In this document: positions 51,055 to 60,283 of the stretch, piece by piece
Layout: each line of letters opens with the position of its first letter
How positions within the stretch are numbered: the stretch's first letter is position 1
Source of the DNA: Alphaproteobacteria bacterium 33-17
GTDB lineage: Bacteria > Pseudomonadota > Alphaproteobacteria > Rickettsiales > 33-17
Reading direction: 5' to 3'
Length of the DNA stretch: 64,000 nt
NCBI GenBank assembly: GCA_001897445.1
Contig: MKSX01000027.1
Span: 1-64,000, forward strand
Notes under the pieces: generated by a model
Seen by the model: the letters and a program-made list of their open reading frames with translations, nothing else
What the model was told of the DNA's origin: nothing
Database searches by the model: none
Translations under genes and position numbers: made by a program

Positions 51055-51906
51055 TTATGTATGGCTTATTAAAGCTGACGCAGGATTTAGAGTATCAATA
51101 ACATTTCTAAATGTAAATGAATAATCACTAGATTTTTTATGCTGTCCATTTACAAGATATTCACAGAATTTTGTAGCAATAGTTTCAGAAGATGCATCTG
51201 CAAAATGTTGCTTATTGTCTGTTATGTTATTAGACAAAATTCTTGTGTATGAAAATTCGTTATTGCACATTTTATTTACAAAGTTATTTGCAATGTATTC
51301 TACTGCATAAGTTCCTGGAATTGCCATAAGCATTAAAAAGCCTCTGCCGCTTATGGCAGTTGGTATAAAAGCGTTGGCAGTAAAAGCAATTGCAATACTG
51401 TTAAGTATTATCCCCATAAAATGGAAAATACTGGCAAAGCCACCTGAAAGTATAAAAGTCGCTTTCAAACTTCTGTTGTGCCCAAATATATCGTCATTAA
51501 TAGACTCAGTCATAACGTCAATGTACATGCTAAAAAATGAGATAGATGAGCTAAGTCTTAGTCTTTCTAGTTTTGTATAATTATTTTTGTTTTCATTAAA
51601 TAAGCGACCGCAAATTAGATGGTGAATAGATGTTAAAGCGGTACTAATGGCAAGTAAAAAGATATTTGCTTTTTTATATGGATCAAAGATAATCATTAGG
51701 GCGTGGTATCTTACAGACTGGCAGAAACCCAAGAGGATTTGAGGCTTAATAAAAGTAAAGGAATTGTTATTCCAGACAGACGCTGCAAGTAAGCTGGAAA
51801 GAGCTATAAATGGAAAGCTAAATGATGTAAAAATACTAAAAATAGTAGATAAAGTTACAAATTTTAAAATAAGACCAGTTAAGGCAACAATTTGATCGCG
51901 TTTCAT
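51055..51906 (-). CDS. polytopic membrane protein, unknown function
   Basis: 283 residues with about five hydrophobic segments (FVTLSTIFSIFTSFSFPFIA, IFLLAISTALTSIHHLI, ATFILSGGFASIFHFMGIIL, MLMAIPGTYAVEYIA). The C terminus NVIDTLNPASALISHT recalls the NP-(A/M/V)-T element near the C termini of the three paralogs at 8457-10605, so it could be a distant relative. Own promoter of the TTGACA type with GTTAAT in the spacer. No known family recognised. Confidence 0.78.
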   Translation of the reverse strand: MKRDQIVALTGLILKFVTLSTIFSIFTSFSFPFIALSSLLAASVWNNNSFTFIKPQILLGFCQSVRYHALMIIFDPYKKANIFLLAISTALTSIHHLICGRLFNENKNNYTKLERLRLSSSISFFSMYIDVMTESINDDIFGHNRSLKATFILSGGFASIFHFMGIILNSIAIAFTANAFIPTAISGRGFLMLMAIPGTYAVEYIANNFVNKMCNNEFSYTRILSNNITDNKQHFADASSETIATKFCEYLVNGQHKKSSDYSFTFRNVIDTLNPASALISHT

Positions 51907-51934
51907 AATATAACGAGTAGTAAAATTTTATTTA

Positions 51935-51963
51935 TCAATAATTAACATATTATTTTTTGTCAA
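51935..51963 (-). promoter_or_regulatory. promoter of the 51055-51906 gene
   Basis: On the minus strand TTGACA (51963-51958), 17 bases, TATTGA (51940-51935). GTTAAT is in the spacer but at its 3' end, unlike the other promoters. Confidence 0.45.
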
Positions 51964-52061
51964 TGAATAATAAAAGCTAGTTGTATTATGGAAGTGTTTA
52001 TTTAATATTTACACATAGCGTTATATTTGGTATCAATATAGAAAAACAAGGTAATAAGAAT

Positions 52062-52580
52062 ATGAAAGTTTGGCATTTTACTCTGTGCGTTTTAGCATTA
52101 AGCTCATGTAATCATGGGATTAAACAGAATTTGGGCTTACTTAGGGAAACTCCTGATGAATTTAAGGTTATTTCTCAACCTGACCTTACAATGCCGCCTG
52201 ATTTTGATCTGGTTCCTCCGCAATATCCTGTGGAGTCATATAAATTCAATGCTACATTGCCAAATCATAATGATATTAAAGGATTAAGCAAAGAAGAAGA
52301 GAAGTTTTTACAGGAAATCGCTATTGCTAAAAAAGATGAGAACATCCGTAATGTAATCTTTATGGAACAAAAGCACGTTGACTATACTACAGATGGAACT
52401 GTTACAAAGCGACTAGATAATGTACTCCATCCAGAAAAAAGTAAAACTAAGGTGTTAGATCCAGTAGCTGAAAACAAGCGAATTCAGAAAAATATTAAAG
52501 AAAACAAGCCTATAACAGAAGGTGAAGTAGAAAGCGTTAACAAAGAAAAAAGTGTTATCGATAAAATCCTCGGTAACTAA
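52062..52580 (+). CDS. bamF: BamF-type outer-membrane assembly lipoprotein (DUF3035)
   Basis: 172 residues from ATG 52062. A lipoprotein signal ends LALSSC, so Cys16 would be lipidated. The next segment LLRETPDEFKVIS then LTMPPDFDLVPP is the hallmark of the alphaproteobacterial DUF3035/BamF family, a subunit of the beta-barrel assembly machine. The rest is charged and disordered. The TTG-started frame from 51981 would add 27 residues ahead of the signal peptide and is rejected. mutL follows after 6 bases. Confidence 0.85.
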   Translation: MKVWHFTLCVLALSSCNHGIKQNLGLLRETPDEFKVISQPDLTMPPDFDLVPPQYPVESYKFNATLPNHNDIKGLSKEEEKFLQEIAIAKKDENIRNVIFMEQKHVDYTTDGTVTKRLDNVLHPEKSKTKVLDPVAENKRIQKNIKENKPITEGEVESVNKEKSVIDKILGN

Positions 52581-52586
52581 AGGATT

Positions 52587-54407
52587 ATGACGACCAGTAA
52601 AATTAAGATTTTATCTTCTAAAACCATCAATTTAATTGCAGCGGGTGAAGTTGTTGAAAGACCAGCATCTGTTGTTAAGGAGCTTTTAGAAAATGCTATC
52701 GATTCAGGTGCAACCGAAATTGAAGTAACAATTTCTACAGCAGGTAAAAACCTTATAGCTATTAAGGATAATGGCTGCGGCATGACTAAAGAAGAAATGC
52801 AAATTGCCGTTGAAAGATATGCAACCTCAAAGCTTGATGAAGAAGATATCTTTAAAATCAGTACATTTGGTTTTAGGGGGGAGGCACTCCCTTCAATTGC
52901 TGCAATATCACGCATTACAATGTATAGCAGACCATCATCACAAGAGTTTGGGAATAAAATGATAATGGAAGGCGGTGAAATCCTTTCTATTCATACATCC
53001 CCATGCAGAGTTGGAACTGCAATTGAAGTAAGAGACTTATTTTACGCTGTTCCTGCACGCCTTAAGTTCCTTAAAAATGACAGGTCTGAAACTTCGTATA
53101 TCATAGATATTTTCAATAAAATTGCCTTGGCTCATCCTAATATTACTTTCAAATTAATGAATGATATAAAAATTCTTTTAAGGTATGAGAGAACTGATTC
53201 AACTGATGAAAGAATAAGGCAGGTTCTTGGGGACGAGTTTTTTAACCATTCAATTCAAGTTGCGCATAATCATGGTGAAATGCAAATTTCAGGTATAGTG
53301 TCACAGCCAACTTATAATAAAAGAACTTCTACAGAGCAGCATTTTTACATAAACAAAAGACCCGTCAAAGATAAATTCCTGCAAATAGCGATGAAACTTG
53401 CATACCAAGATGTAATGGCATCAGATCGCTTTCCAGCTGGAGTTGTGTATATAGCATTGCCATATCATGAAATAGATGTAAACGTTCATCCTGCTAAAAC
53501 AGAAATTCGCTTTAGGGATAGTGATAATGTAAGGCATGTTCTATCGAAGGCTATAAAAGAAAAGCTTCAACAAAACAGCTTACATTCAATTGAGACTACT
53601 TCTAAATCCTTTTTTGATTATGTTCTTAAGACAAAGATTGATAATGTTGAGTCTCAGGAAAATAATGAGGTATCTAGTGCATATAAAAACCTTTACGAGC
53701 CAAATTTTAATTTTATAAAGCCAAATCCTGTGTTATTTGAGCCTGTTAAATCAGTAGAAACACACCGACCTGCACAGTCTGTTGTTATTGAAAGACCAGT
53801 AAGCTTCCAAAAAACCTTTGATATGCCTGTGCATTATCCACTTGGTCATGCTAAATGCCAAATATTTGGTACTTATATGATTTCAGAAGCAGAAGATAAG
53901 ATATTTGTTGTCGATATTCATGCGGCTCATGAGCGGGTAATATATGAAAAGTTTAAAAAGGAAGTCGCTGTTGGTGTAAAGAGGCAGAAGCTTTTGCTTC
54001 CAGAGGAAATTTTGCTGGATGAAAATAAAATAGCAAATATTTTAGAGAATAAGCAAATTTTTGAAAAATTTGGATTTATGCTTTCAAAATCGCATAATTT
54101 TTTACTAATTCATGAAGTTCCCGCTGCTTTTAAAGTTAAAGATTTGGCTAAACTTTTTGAAGATGTAGCTGATGATATTGCAAGCTATAACTTTACAAGC
54201 CGTATTGATGAAATATTCGAGCAGTTTTATGAGACTTTAGCGTGTCATACCAGTATCAGAGCAGGTGATAGCTTAAGTATACCTGAAATGAATCAGTTAC
54301 TTAGGGATATGGAACAAACGCTGCTTATTGATCAGTGCAATCACGGCAGACCTACATACAATACAATAAGTAAAAAGGACTTTGAAAAACTATTTAATCG
54401 TACATAA
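52587..54407 (+). CDS. mutL: DNA mismatch repair protein MutL
   Basis: 606 residues. GHKL ATPase: NLIAAGEVVERPASVVKELL, ENAIDSGA, DNGCGM, and FGFRGEALPSI. The C-terminal dimerisation domain has DIHAAHERVIYE, the endonuclease-type D-Q-H-A-x2-E-x4-E motif with Ile for Gln, and CNHGRPT as the zinc-site end. So it belongs to the nicking MutL type that works without MutH. Placed between bamF and a glycosyltransferase gene with tight spacing; AAAGGA precedes the ATG. Confidence 0.96.
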   Translation: MTTSKIKILSSKTINLIAAGEVVERPASVVKELLENAIDSGATEIEVTISTAGKNLIAIKDNGCGMTKEEMQIAVERYATSKLDEEDIFKISTFGFRGEALPSIAAISRITMYSRPSSQEFGNKMIMEGGEILSIHTSPCRVGTAIEVRDLFYAVPARLKFLKNDRSETSYIIDIFNKIALAHPNITFKLMNDIKILLRYERTDSTDERIRQVLGDEFFNHSIQVAHNHGEMQISGIVSQPTYNKRTSTEQHFYINKRPVKDKFLQIAMKLAYQDVMASDRFPAGVVYIALPYHEIDVNVHPAKTEIRFRDSDNVRHVLSKAIKEKLQQNSLHSIETTSKSFFDYVLKTKIDNVESQENNEVSSAYKNLYEPNFNFIKPNPVLFEPVKSVETHRPAQSVVIERPVSFQKTFDMPVHYPLGHAKCQIFGTYMISEAEDKIFVVDIHAAHERVIYEKFKKEVAVGVKRQKLLLPEEILLDENKIANILENKQIFEKFGFMLSKSHNFLLIHEVPAAFKVKDLAKLFEDVADDIASYNFTSRIDEIFEQFYETLACHTSIRAGDSLSIPEMNQLLRDMEQTLLIDQCNHGRPTYNTISKKDFEKLFNRT

Positions 54408-54419
54408 AAAGGAATGCAA

Positions 54420-55352
54420 ATGCTATCTATACCCTTAGTTTTTAGTATATTAATCGCATCTATGGTTATATCTTACTGGGGTATATTCTTTTTACTTAAA
54501 TACTTAGCAAAAAACAGCATTTTAGATATTCCCAATGAGAGGAGTAATCACAAAGTTCCTACTCCAAGAGGAGCAGGGCTTGCGCTTTTAGCTTCTGTAA
54601 CTTTATTATGGCCAGTTTTTGGGGCTTACTTTATATATAGTTTTGAATATAATCTGATTATGACTACTGCCGTAGCAATATTAGGCGTGGTATCATTCAT
54701 GGATGATAAAAAGCCTTTAAAACCTGGGGTAAGGCTTGGGGTTCATATTGCAGTTGCAAGTTTTACAATATTCTTATTAATGCCGCAACGAAATGTACTT
54801 TTACCAGAAAATGTGCCGGTACTAGTTGAGAAGCTAATGCTTATTATTTGTATGGCTTATTTTGTTAATATTTATAATTTTATGGATGGCATTGATGGTA
54901 TAACCGCAGTTAACACAATCACGGTGTTACTTGGTATGTCAGTTTTTGCATATGTCAGTGGCATAGGGGAAAATTATATTTATTTATCAGGTCTTATCAT
55001 AGGGTTCTGCTTCGCATTTTTAATATTTAACTGGCATCCTGCAAAGATATTTTTAGGTGATGTTGGAAGTGTACCATTGGGTTATTTAGTTGGAGCATTC
55101 GCTCTATACTTAGCTTATCACGGTTACTTATGGCAAGCTATGCTAATAAATGCATATTATATACTTGATGCAACCATTACAATATTAATAAGGCTTAAAA
55201 ATAAAGAAAACATTTTAGAGGCGCATTCTAAGCACTTTTATCAAAAAGCAGTACGGAGCGGTAAGTTTACTGTAAAACAAGCATCTTTAGGGGTAGGGAT
55301 GATAAACTTAGTTTTAGCATCAATTGCAATAGGTTTTAAATTTATGATCTGA
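54420..55352 (+). CDS. glycosyltransferase family 4 (WecA/TagO-like)
   Basis: Polytopic membrane enzyme of 310 residues moving a sugar-1-phosphate onto undecaprenyl phosphate. Motifs: ERSNHKVPTPRGAGLALLAS, FMDDKKPLKPGVRL, NIYNFMDGIDGI (catalytic Asp region), FLGDVGSVPLGYLVGA, and HSKHFYQKAV (the His-rich loop). Start at ATG 54420 with AAAGG upstream; ATG 54414 is too close to it. The acceptor pathway (O-antigen, capsule or other envelope glycan) cannot be settled. The phosphohexomutase at 31938-33353 may supply precursors. Confidence 0.92.
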   Translation: MLSIPLVFSILIASMVISYWGIFFLLKYLAKNSILDIPNERSNHKVPTPRGAGLALLASVTLLWPVFGAYFIYSFEYNLIMTTAVAILGVVSFMDDKKPLKPGVRLGVHIAVASFTIFLLMPQRNVLLPENVPVLVEKLMLIICMAYFVNIYNFMDGIDGITAVNTITVLLGMSVFAYVSGIGENYIYLSGLIIGFCFAFLIFNWHPAKIFLGDVGSVPLGYLVGAFALYLAYHGYLWQAMLINAYYILDATITILIRLKNKENILEAHSKHFYQKAVRSGKFTVKQASLGVGMINLVLASIAIGFKFMI

Positions 55353-55413
55353 AATCATATTATAAGTAAGTTATATCAGTATTAATTGCTATGTAATAAA
55401 AGGTTGGCTGGAT

Positions 55414-57510
55414 ATGAAAAGAAAAAGAAAAAATGATGATCAGGTAAGTCCAAGTAAAAAGATCAAAATTGATAATCAAACTTCATTATTTAAAACTAAA
55501 GCGCAAAACCTATTGGATTTACCAACTGAGATTTTATTTAATATATTTGAGTACTGTGACAATCAAGTAAGTTTATTTTTTACTAACAAGTTGATCAGGT
55601 CTATAGCATTAAAAATTGATAAATTGCCTTACATATCGGAAAATATTACTGGAGTAAATCAAATTGTTCATACAAAAAATTTAATTACCAAACTTGATGT
55701 TAGTAATTTTCAAAAGCATAAAAACCCTGTTTACTTAAATAAATTTAAAAATCTTACAGAACTAAAATTAACTTCATATAATATTGCACTACCTGCACCT
55801 CAATTTCATCAAAATTTAAAAAGGATATCTATTTACAAAGCAACTACGTTTGTATTTCAGACAAAAGCGGTTATTGTTAATTATTTCAAAAACCGTTATA
55901 AAATGAAGTATAATAACGCTGAGGAATATTGTAATAAACATAATGAATTCAAAAAATTAGAATATGCAAGAATTGATGTTGAGCATCTTCCTGGTGAATG
56001 GTTAAGTACACTTAAGTATGTTAATGATCTAAAAATTAATTCTAATTCATACTATTATATACCGGATAATATTGAGTTTTCAACAACAAAACTATCTATA
56101 AAATTCCCAACAGGATCGCGCATAATCTATCAAAAAACCATTACAGCTTTTAAAAATATAAAAGAATTTAGTTTAGAAGGAAATATAAATTGTGATGATC
56201 TTAAATACATACTTGCAGGTTTGCCTAAATCACTAAAGGTTTTAAATGTTAAATGCCCCTATGATTTAAAAAATAGAAAATTAGACTTAAGTCATTTTGA
56301 CCATGTAGATGAAATCAGGATAGTATTTGATAGTTTCTTTCAAAGAAACAGCATTATTTGGCCTAAAAGTGTAAAAAAAATTGTATCAAAATGCCCATAT
56401 TTTAAGCCGACAGATAATTTGCAGAATTTAGATAATACTAGAGTTGAGCAACTTCATATTGTGAGTGGTAGGCATGGTAAGCATTCGGCTGAAAACATTA
56501 GACTAAAATTTCCTAATGTAAAACAAATTAAGCTAAAAATATTTGCGGACCAAATGCCTGAACTTGATAATTTAAATCAATTTGATCAAGTGATTTTAGT
56601 AAGGCTGCAATATGATAATCTCGGACAAGAAGAGTTAAATAAGTTAAAGAAAGAATTTATGAGTAGCCCTGAAAAGCTAACGATTATTGATAAAAGTAAT
56701 ATTTTCGATGTAAATAATAGCGATTACTACTTAGAGGGCAAATTACCTTTTAAAATAAGGATTGACCCTAATAAAGATTATTTAAGACTTGTAGGTTCAT
56801 ATTTTAAGCGCAACAAAACAATACCGATTAATGAGATTGACTTTAACAAGATTAGTAATGCTAATTTTACTAATCTTGTTTTAAATGGTTGTTTCCAGCC
56901 TATAAATTTGTTTAACATACCTAAGACTGTAAAGAAAATTGAAATTTATAATTTTGGGGCTGACAAAGAACTTCAACCTGCCATAGTTAACAATATTATA
57001 TATCTTAATCTAGATGGTAATTTTGAGTGTTTCTATGGAAATACTAAAATTGAAGCAGGCTTAGAAACTAAAAATCTGTTAATTGATGAAGATGATGCTG
57101 TTTTCTTTAGAAAATTTATAAACCCAGATTTGCTTAAAGCATTGTACCCAAAATTAGAGTCTGTAAAATTTAGAAATATTAATGATTTTTCAGGAATTGA
57201 CTTATATCAATTATTGAGAATTGTAAAAGAAGTTGAGTTTCAAGATTGTGATATTTCAAAGATAAATCTTACATTTAATAGCTTTGAAGAGATGATAATT
57301 GAAAATAGGACGCTACCTGTAACATTACCTATAAACCTTAGATCTGTTACACTTAATAATAATTTCTTAAAAGAAGAGTTTAGAAAAATGCATCCTGAGT
57401 TTTCAGGAAATATTGAAGTAAAAGAAAAGGCTTCTATTAATGTATCATATGACTTAGATTATCGTTCTTTAGAAGATGAAGCAGAAAAAGCCTTTTTAAG
57501 TATGATTTGA
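55414..57510 (+). CDS. F-box and leucine-rich-type protein with NLS-like N terminus
   Basis: 698 residues. N terminus KRKRKNDD and PSKKIKI form a bipartite basic cluster. Residues about 32-70 fit an F-box: NLLDLPTEILFNIFEYCDN ... FTNKLIRSIALK. The remainder is a long series of irregular leucine-rich strands (LPKSLKVLNVK, NTRVEQLHIVSG, LKNLTEL-like units), as in eukaryotic FBXL proteins. The same strand style recurs in the partial gene at the right edge, which also has IIWP followed by a short LRR. Inferred to be a host SCF-type substrate adaptor. Confidence 0.88.
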   Translation: MKRKRKNDDQVSPSKKIKIDNQTSLFKTKAQNLLDLPTEILFNIFEYCDNQVSLFFTNKLIRSIALKIDKLPYISENITGVNQIVHTKNLITKLDVSNFQKHKNPVYLNKFKNLTELKLTSYNIALPAPQFHQNLKRISIYKATTFVFQTKAVIVNYFKNRYKMKYNNAEEYCNKHNEFKKLEYARIDVEHLPGEWLSTLKYVNDLKINSNSYYYIPDNIEFSTTKLSIKFPTGSRIIYQKTITAFKNIKEFSLEGNINCDDLKYILAGLPKSLKVLNVKCPYDLKNRKLDLSHFDHVDEIRIVFDSFFQRNSIIWPKSVKKIVSKCPYFKPTDNLQNLDNTRVEQLHIVSGRHGKHSAENIRLKFPNVKQIKLKIFADQMPELDNLNQFDQVILVRLQYDNLGQEELNKLKKEFMSSPEKLTIIDKSNIFDVNNSDYYLEGKLPFKIRIDPNKDYLRLVGSYFKRNKTIPINEIDFNKISNANFTNLVLNGCFQPINLFNIPKTVKKIEIYNFGADKELQPAIVNNIIYLNLDGNFECFYGNTKIEAGLETKNLLIDEDDAVFFRKFINPDLLKALYPKLESVKFRNINDFSGIDLYQLLRIVKEVEFQDCDISKINLTFNSFEEMIIENRTLPVTLPINLRSVTLNNNFLKEEFRKMHPEFSGNIEVKEKASINVSYDLDYRSLEDEAEKAFLSMI

Positions 57511-57538
57511 ATTTCGGCAAACTAAAGAAAGGTATGGA

Positions 57539-58390
57539 TTACAATATATTGCAGCAAAGGTCATTGTCACGGCGTCTTCCAGCTTGTTTTGCCTCTATAA
57601 CTGATCTATAGGTTATTGCATCTGAGTCGGTTACATATCTGTAAATATGCTCAATTATTTCATTAGGAATGCTACTCTTTGAATTGGTATTTATGCTCTG
57701 GAAAAGCTCATTTTTTGATATTAGTTTGCTGCATTTTACAATTTGTATAAATCCTTCAATAGATACAGTTTTGTCAGGACACAAAGTTTCTAAACATACC
57801 TCGTATTTTTCAAGTTCCCGAATAGTTTTACGTAAAGAAGCCTTTTTCTTGCACATTTTTTCAAAAAACCCCGGAATATCAAGCATACTATATGGTTTCA
57901 GCTTCATAAAATAATCAGCATTAATTACAAAGTCTACTACTTTACTGCTGTTGTCAATATTCATGAAATGGTAAATTTCACGGTTATAGCGATAAAATAA
58001 ATATAGTACTCTAATTGAGCAATTATCATACAAAATAGGGCTGGTGGGATTGTTAATGCTATAAACCATATTAAATTGTACGCCAGGTTCAATAAATTTT
58101 AAGAAAACCTCGGTCATATTAACCCAGTTTTTCTCACAGGCATCTTTGAATCTTGAAAAGTTTCTATGAAACAATAACTGTATTCTAAGGGTTTTAGAAC
58201 TATGATATAATATTGAGTGACAAATACGGTAAAGGTTATGAGTAAAAGCTTGGTGAAATGCGCCAATTTCATCTGTAGAGCCAATAATAAGGTCTTTAGT
58301 ATTTTGTGACTCTACAGATTCAAGAATTTGGCTGACTAAGATATCATTGCCTTTTTTACAGGCTATAAGAAAATCCTGATACTTAGTCAT
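57539..58390 (-). CDS. protein with F-box-like C-terminal motif and CaaX box (CNIL)
   Basis: 283 residues. N-terminal helical part unrecognised. At about 239-254 SSIPNEIIEHIYRYV resembles the F-box opening (Ile for Leu). The tail is AGRRRDNDLCCNIL: a three-Arg cluster, a double Cys and CNIL, which together look like a prenylation box with a polybasic second signal and a possible palmitoylation Cys. Only 10 bases separate it from the peptidyl-prolyl isomerase gene, whose start lies upstream on the same strand. A membrane-bound ubiquitin adaptor is the natural inference, as for Legionella AnkB, which also pairs F-box with CaaX. Confidence 0.85.
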   Translation of the reverse strand: MTKYQDFLIACKKGNDILVSQILESVESQNTKDLIIGSTDEIGAFHQAFTHNLYRICHSILYHSSKTLRIQLLFHRNFSRFKDACEKNWVNMTEVFLKFIEPGVQFNMVYSINNPTSPILYDNCSIRVLYLFYRYNREIYHFMNIDNSSKVVDFVINADYFMKLKPYSMLDIPGFFEKMCKKKASLRKTIRELEKYEVCLETLCPDKTVSIEGFIQIVKCSKLISKNELFQSINTNSKSSIPNEIIEHIYRYVTDSDAITYRSVIEAKQAGRRRDNDLCCNIL

Positions 58391-58400
58391 AAATAATTAA

Positions 58401-58931
58401 TTATTTTGTTTCTTCTGTCATGAACATTCTGAGAATGATATCGGGATCTTCTACCATACCGTTTTCTGTAGGAAGACCTTTTTTAATCATATCAACATAT
58501 TCCATGCCTTGAGTAACTTCACCGAAAACAGTGTATTGACCATCTAAATGCGGAGAATCATCTAGCATGATGAAAAACTGACTATCAGCAGAGTCTGGAT
58601 CCATAGCACGTGCCATAGAAACGATTCCACGTTTATGTTTAACTTTTGAAAACTCAGCCTTTTGTTTTTTGCCTGAGCCACCCATACCAGTACCTGTTGG
58701 GTCGCCAGTTTGTGCCATAAAGCCTTCAATTACTCTGTGGAATACTACTTTGTCGTAGAAACCTGAGCTTACTAATTCTTTGAACCTTGCAACTGTATTG
58801 GGCGCAACATCTGGGAAAAGCCTAATATGCACAATACCGTGCTCAAGCTCCATTATAACGTCATTAGAATCAGCATTTGCCATGTGAGAACTCCATAATA
58901 AAGATAGTGTTAATAATATTTTTTTAAACAT
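58401..58931 (-). CDS. secreted peptidyl-prolyl cis-trans isomerase (cyclophilin)
   Basis: Cyclophilin-type foldase of 176 residues with a signal peptide (about 1-20, MFKKILLTLSLLWSSHMANA), so periplasmic. Catalytic FHRVIEGFMAQTGDPTGTG, then SQFFIMLDDSPHLDGQYTVF; the active-site Arg is in the first motif. Would help fold exported proteins, alongside BamF-dependent assembly and DsbB-driven disulfide formation. Next in line after plsC, 21 bases apart. Confidence 0.95.
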   Translation of the reverse strand: MFKKILLTLSLLWSSHMANADSNDVIMELEHGIVHIRLFPDVAPNTVARFKELVSSGFYDKVVFHRVIEGFMAQTGDPTGTGMGGSGKKQKAEFSKVKHKRGIVSMARAMDPDSADSQFFIMLDDSPHLDGQYTVFGEVTQGMEYVDMIKKGLPTENGMVEDPDIILRMFMTEETK

Positions 58932-58952
58932 ATACCCCCCATTGTATATAAA

Positions 58953-59645
58953 TTAATCAAGTTTAGCGTTTATAAGATCATGTACTTGCTTAGTAAATTC
59001 ATCCTTACTTAACCCCAGAGGCAATGCAGGAAAAAACTTAATAGTTATAACACCAGGTTTTTTATAGAAAGCATTTCTACCCCAGCATTTTCCAGAATCA
59101 AGTGCTACTGGTATATACCGCGTTTCTACTTCTTTGTAAATCGAATATACGCCCGGGTTGAGTTTTGCAATCTCCCCATGATTGGTTCTTGTCCCTTCAG
59201 GGAAAATTACCACTTGTCGCTTGTTTTGTATTCTGTCTTTAGCGTCAAGCACTAGTTTTCGTAGGGATTTGCTACCTGCTGAGCGGTCAACCACTATCAT
59301 TTTAAGAGCTATAAAAAAGAAATTTACAAATGGAATACGCATTAGTTCTTTTTTTAAAACAAAAGCAGGCTTATCTACAAAGGCGTAAAACATAAAGGTT
59401 TCCCATGCAGATTGATGTTTGGAAATATATAATGCATCGCTATTTTTAACGATATTTTCTTTGCCTTCAACCTTATGAGTAATGCCGCAAATATATTTAA
59501 GTCCTAAAACTGTTAAATGTGTCCAAATTCTGGAAGGATAGAACTGAATAGGCTTTATTAAAAGGACTGGACATAAGAAAATAGCAACACCAAATGTTAC
59601 AAAGATAAAATATATATTAAAAATCAAGGATCTGATAAAAATCAT
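58953..59645 (-). CDS. plsC: 1-acyl-sn-glycerol-3-phosphate acyltransferase PlsC
   Basis: Adds the second acyl chain to make phosphatidic acid at the inner membrane. 230 residues. N-terminal membrane helix IFNIYFIFVTFGVAIFL; acyltransferase motif I SKHQSAWET (His-x4-acidic); motif III FPEGTR; later YIPVALDSG. I start it at ATG 59645 with GGAG just upstream; the TTG at 59681 would overlap the preceding gene. It follows the YdcF-like gene by 13 bases, in the same direction. Confidence 0.94.
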   Translation of the reverse strand: MIFIRSLIFNIYFIFVTFGVAIFLCPVLLIKPIQFYPSRIWTHLTVLGLKYICGITHKVEGKENIVKNSDALYISKHQSAWETFMFYAFVDKPAFVLKKELMRIPFVNFFFIALKMIVVDRSAGSKSLRKLVLDAKDRIQNKRQVVIFPEGTRTNHGEIAKLNPGVYSIYKEVETRYIPVALDSGKCWGRNAFYKKPGVITIKFFPALPLGLSKDEFTKQVHDLINAKLD

Positions 59646-59658
59646 TATTGCTCCAATA

Positions 59659-60264
59659 TTAAAGTAATTCGGTAAAACCAAGGTTCACCATACATACTGT
59701 AATAATATATTTTAAGTATTCTGTGAATATAAGTTTGAATGTTCCTGGAAAATCCCACCATTTAGCTATTTTAAAATTCTCGGCATTTATGCCTTTCATC
59801 TTGTATTTCATGGATTTTGCTTTGATTTTCATAAGGTAGTTACTTCTTGGTACATGATAGTCCGATGTTATAATAAGATTATTTTTGCATCCCTGAAAAG
59901 ATGCCCAAAAATCTGACTCCACAGCATTTTCAATGGTTTTGGTAGCAAAATAACCCATATGAACATTCACATGCTTAGACTTTATATCATTGATTTTTTT
60001 TATATCTGATAAGCTGGTTCCTTCCCATACACCTGAAATAAGCATTTTTTCTGATTTATATTTTTTATGAATATCCAGACCTGCGTCAATTCTGCCTTTG
60101 CCGCCTGTAAATACAATTATGCAGTCAAAACCTTTATATGAAAATTTTTCATGAGATATTTCGTCGATATTTCTTACAAAAACGAAAAAACCTATTATAA
60201 ATGCTACTGATAACACTTGCAAAAACAGTATTAATATCTTTATTCTAACATGAGATAATTTCAT
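59659..60264 (-). CDS. YdcF/ElyC-like DUF218 protein
   Basis: 201 residues with an N-terminal membrane helix (ILILFLQVLSVAFIIGFFVFV) and a DUF218 fold: CIIVFTGGKGRIDAGLDI, EKMLISGVWEG, TIENAVESDFWA, LIITSDYHVPRS. Relatives take part in envelope polysaccharide and cell-wall lipid-carrier metabolism, but the reaction is not known. First gene of a reverse group with plsC and the isomerase. Confidence 0.85.
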   Translation of the reverse strand: MKLSHVRIKILILFLQVLSVAFIIGFFVFVRNIDEISHEKFSYKGFDCIIVFTGGKGRIDAGLDIHKKYKSEKMLISGVWEGTSLSDIKKINDIKSKHVNVHMGYFATKTIENAVESDFWASFQGCKNNLIITSDYHVPRSNYLMKIKAKSMKYKMKGINAENFKIAKWWDFPGTFKLIFTEYLKYIITVCMVNLGFTELL

Positions 60265-60283
60265 TTTTCAAACGCATTAAAAT

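Noticed and set aside
51981..52061. N-terminal extension of BamF
   Set aside because: It would bury the lipoprotein signal peptide; ATG 52062 gives a normal signal.
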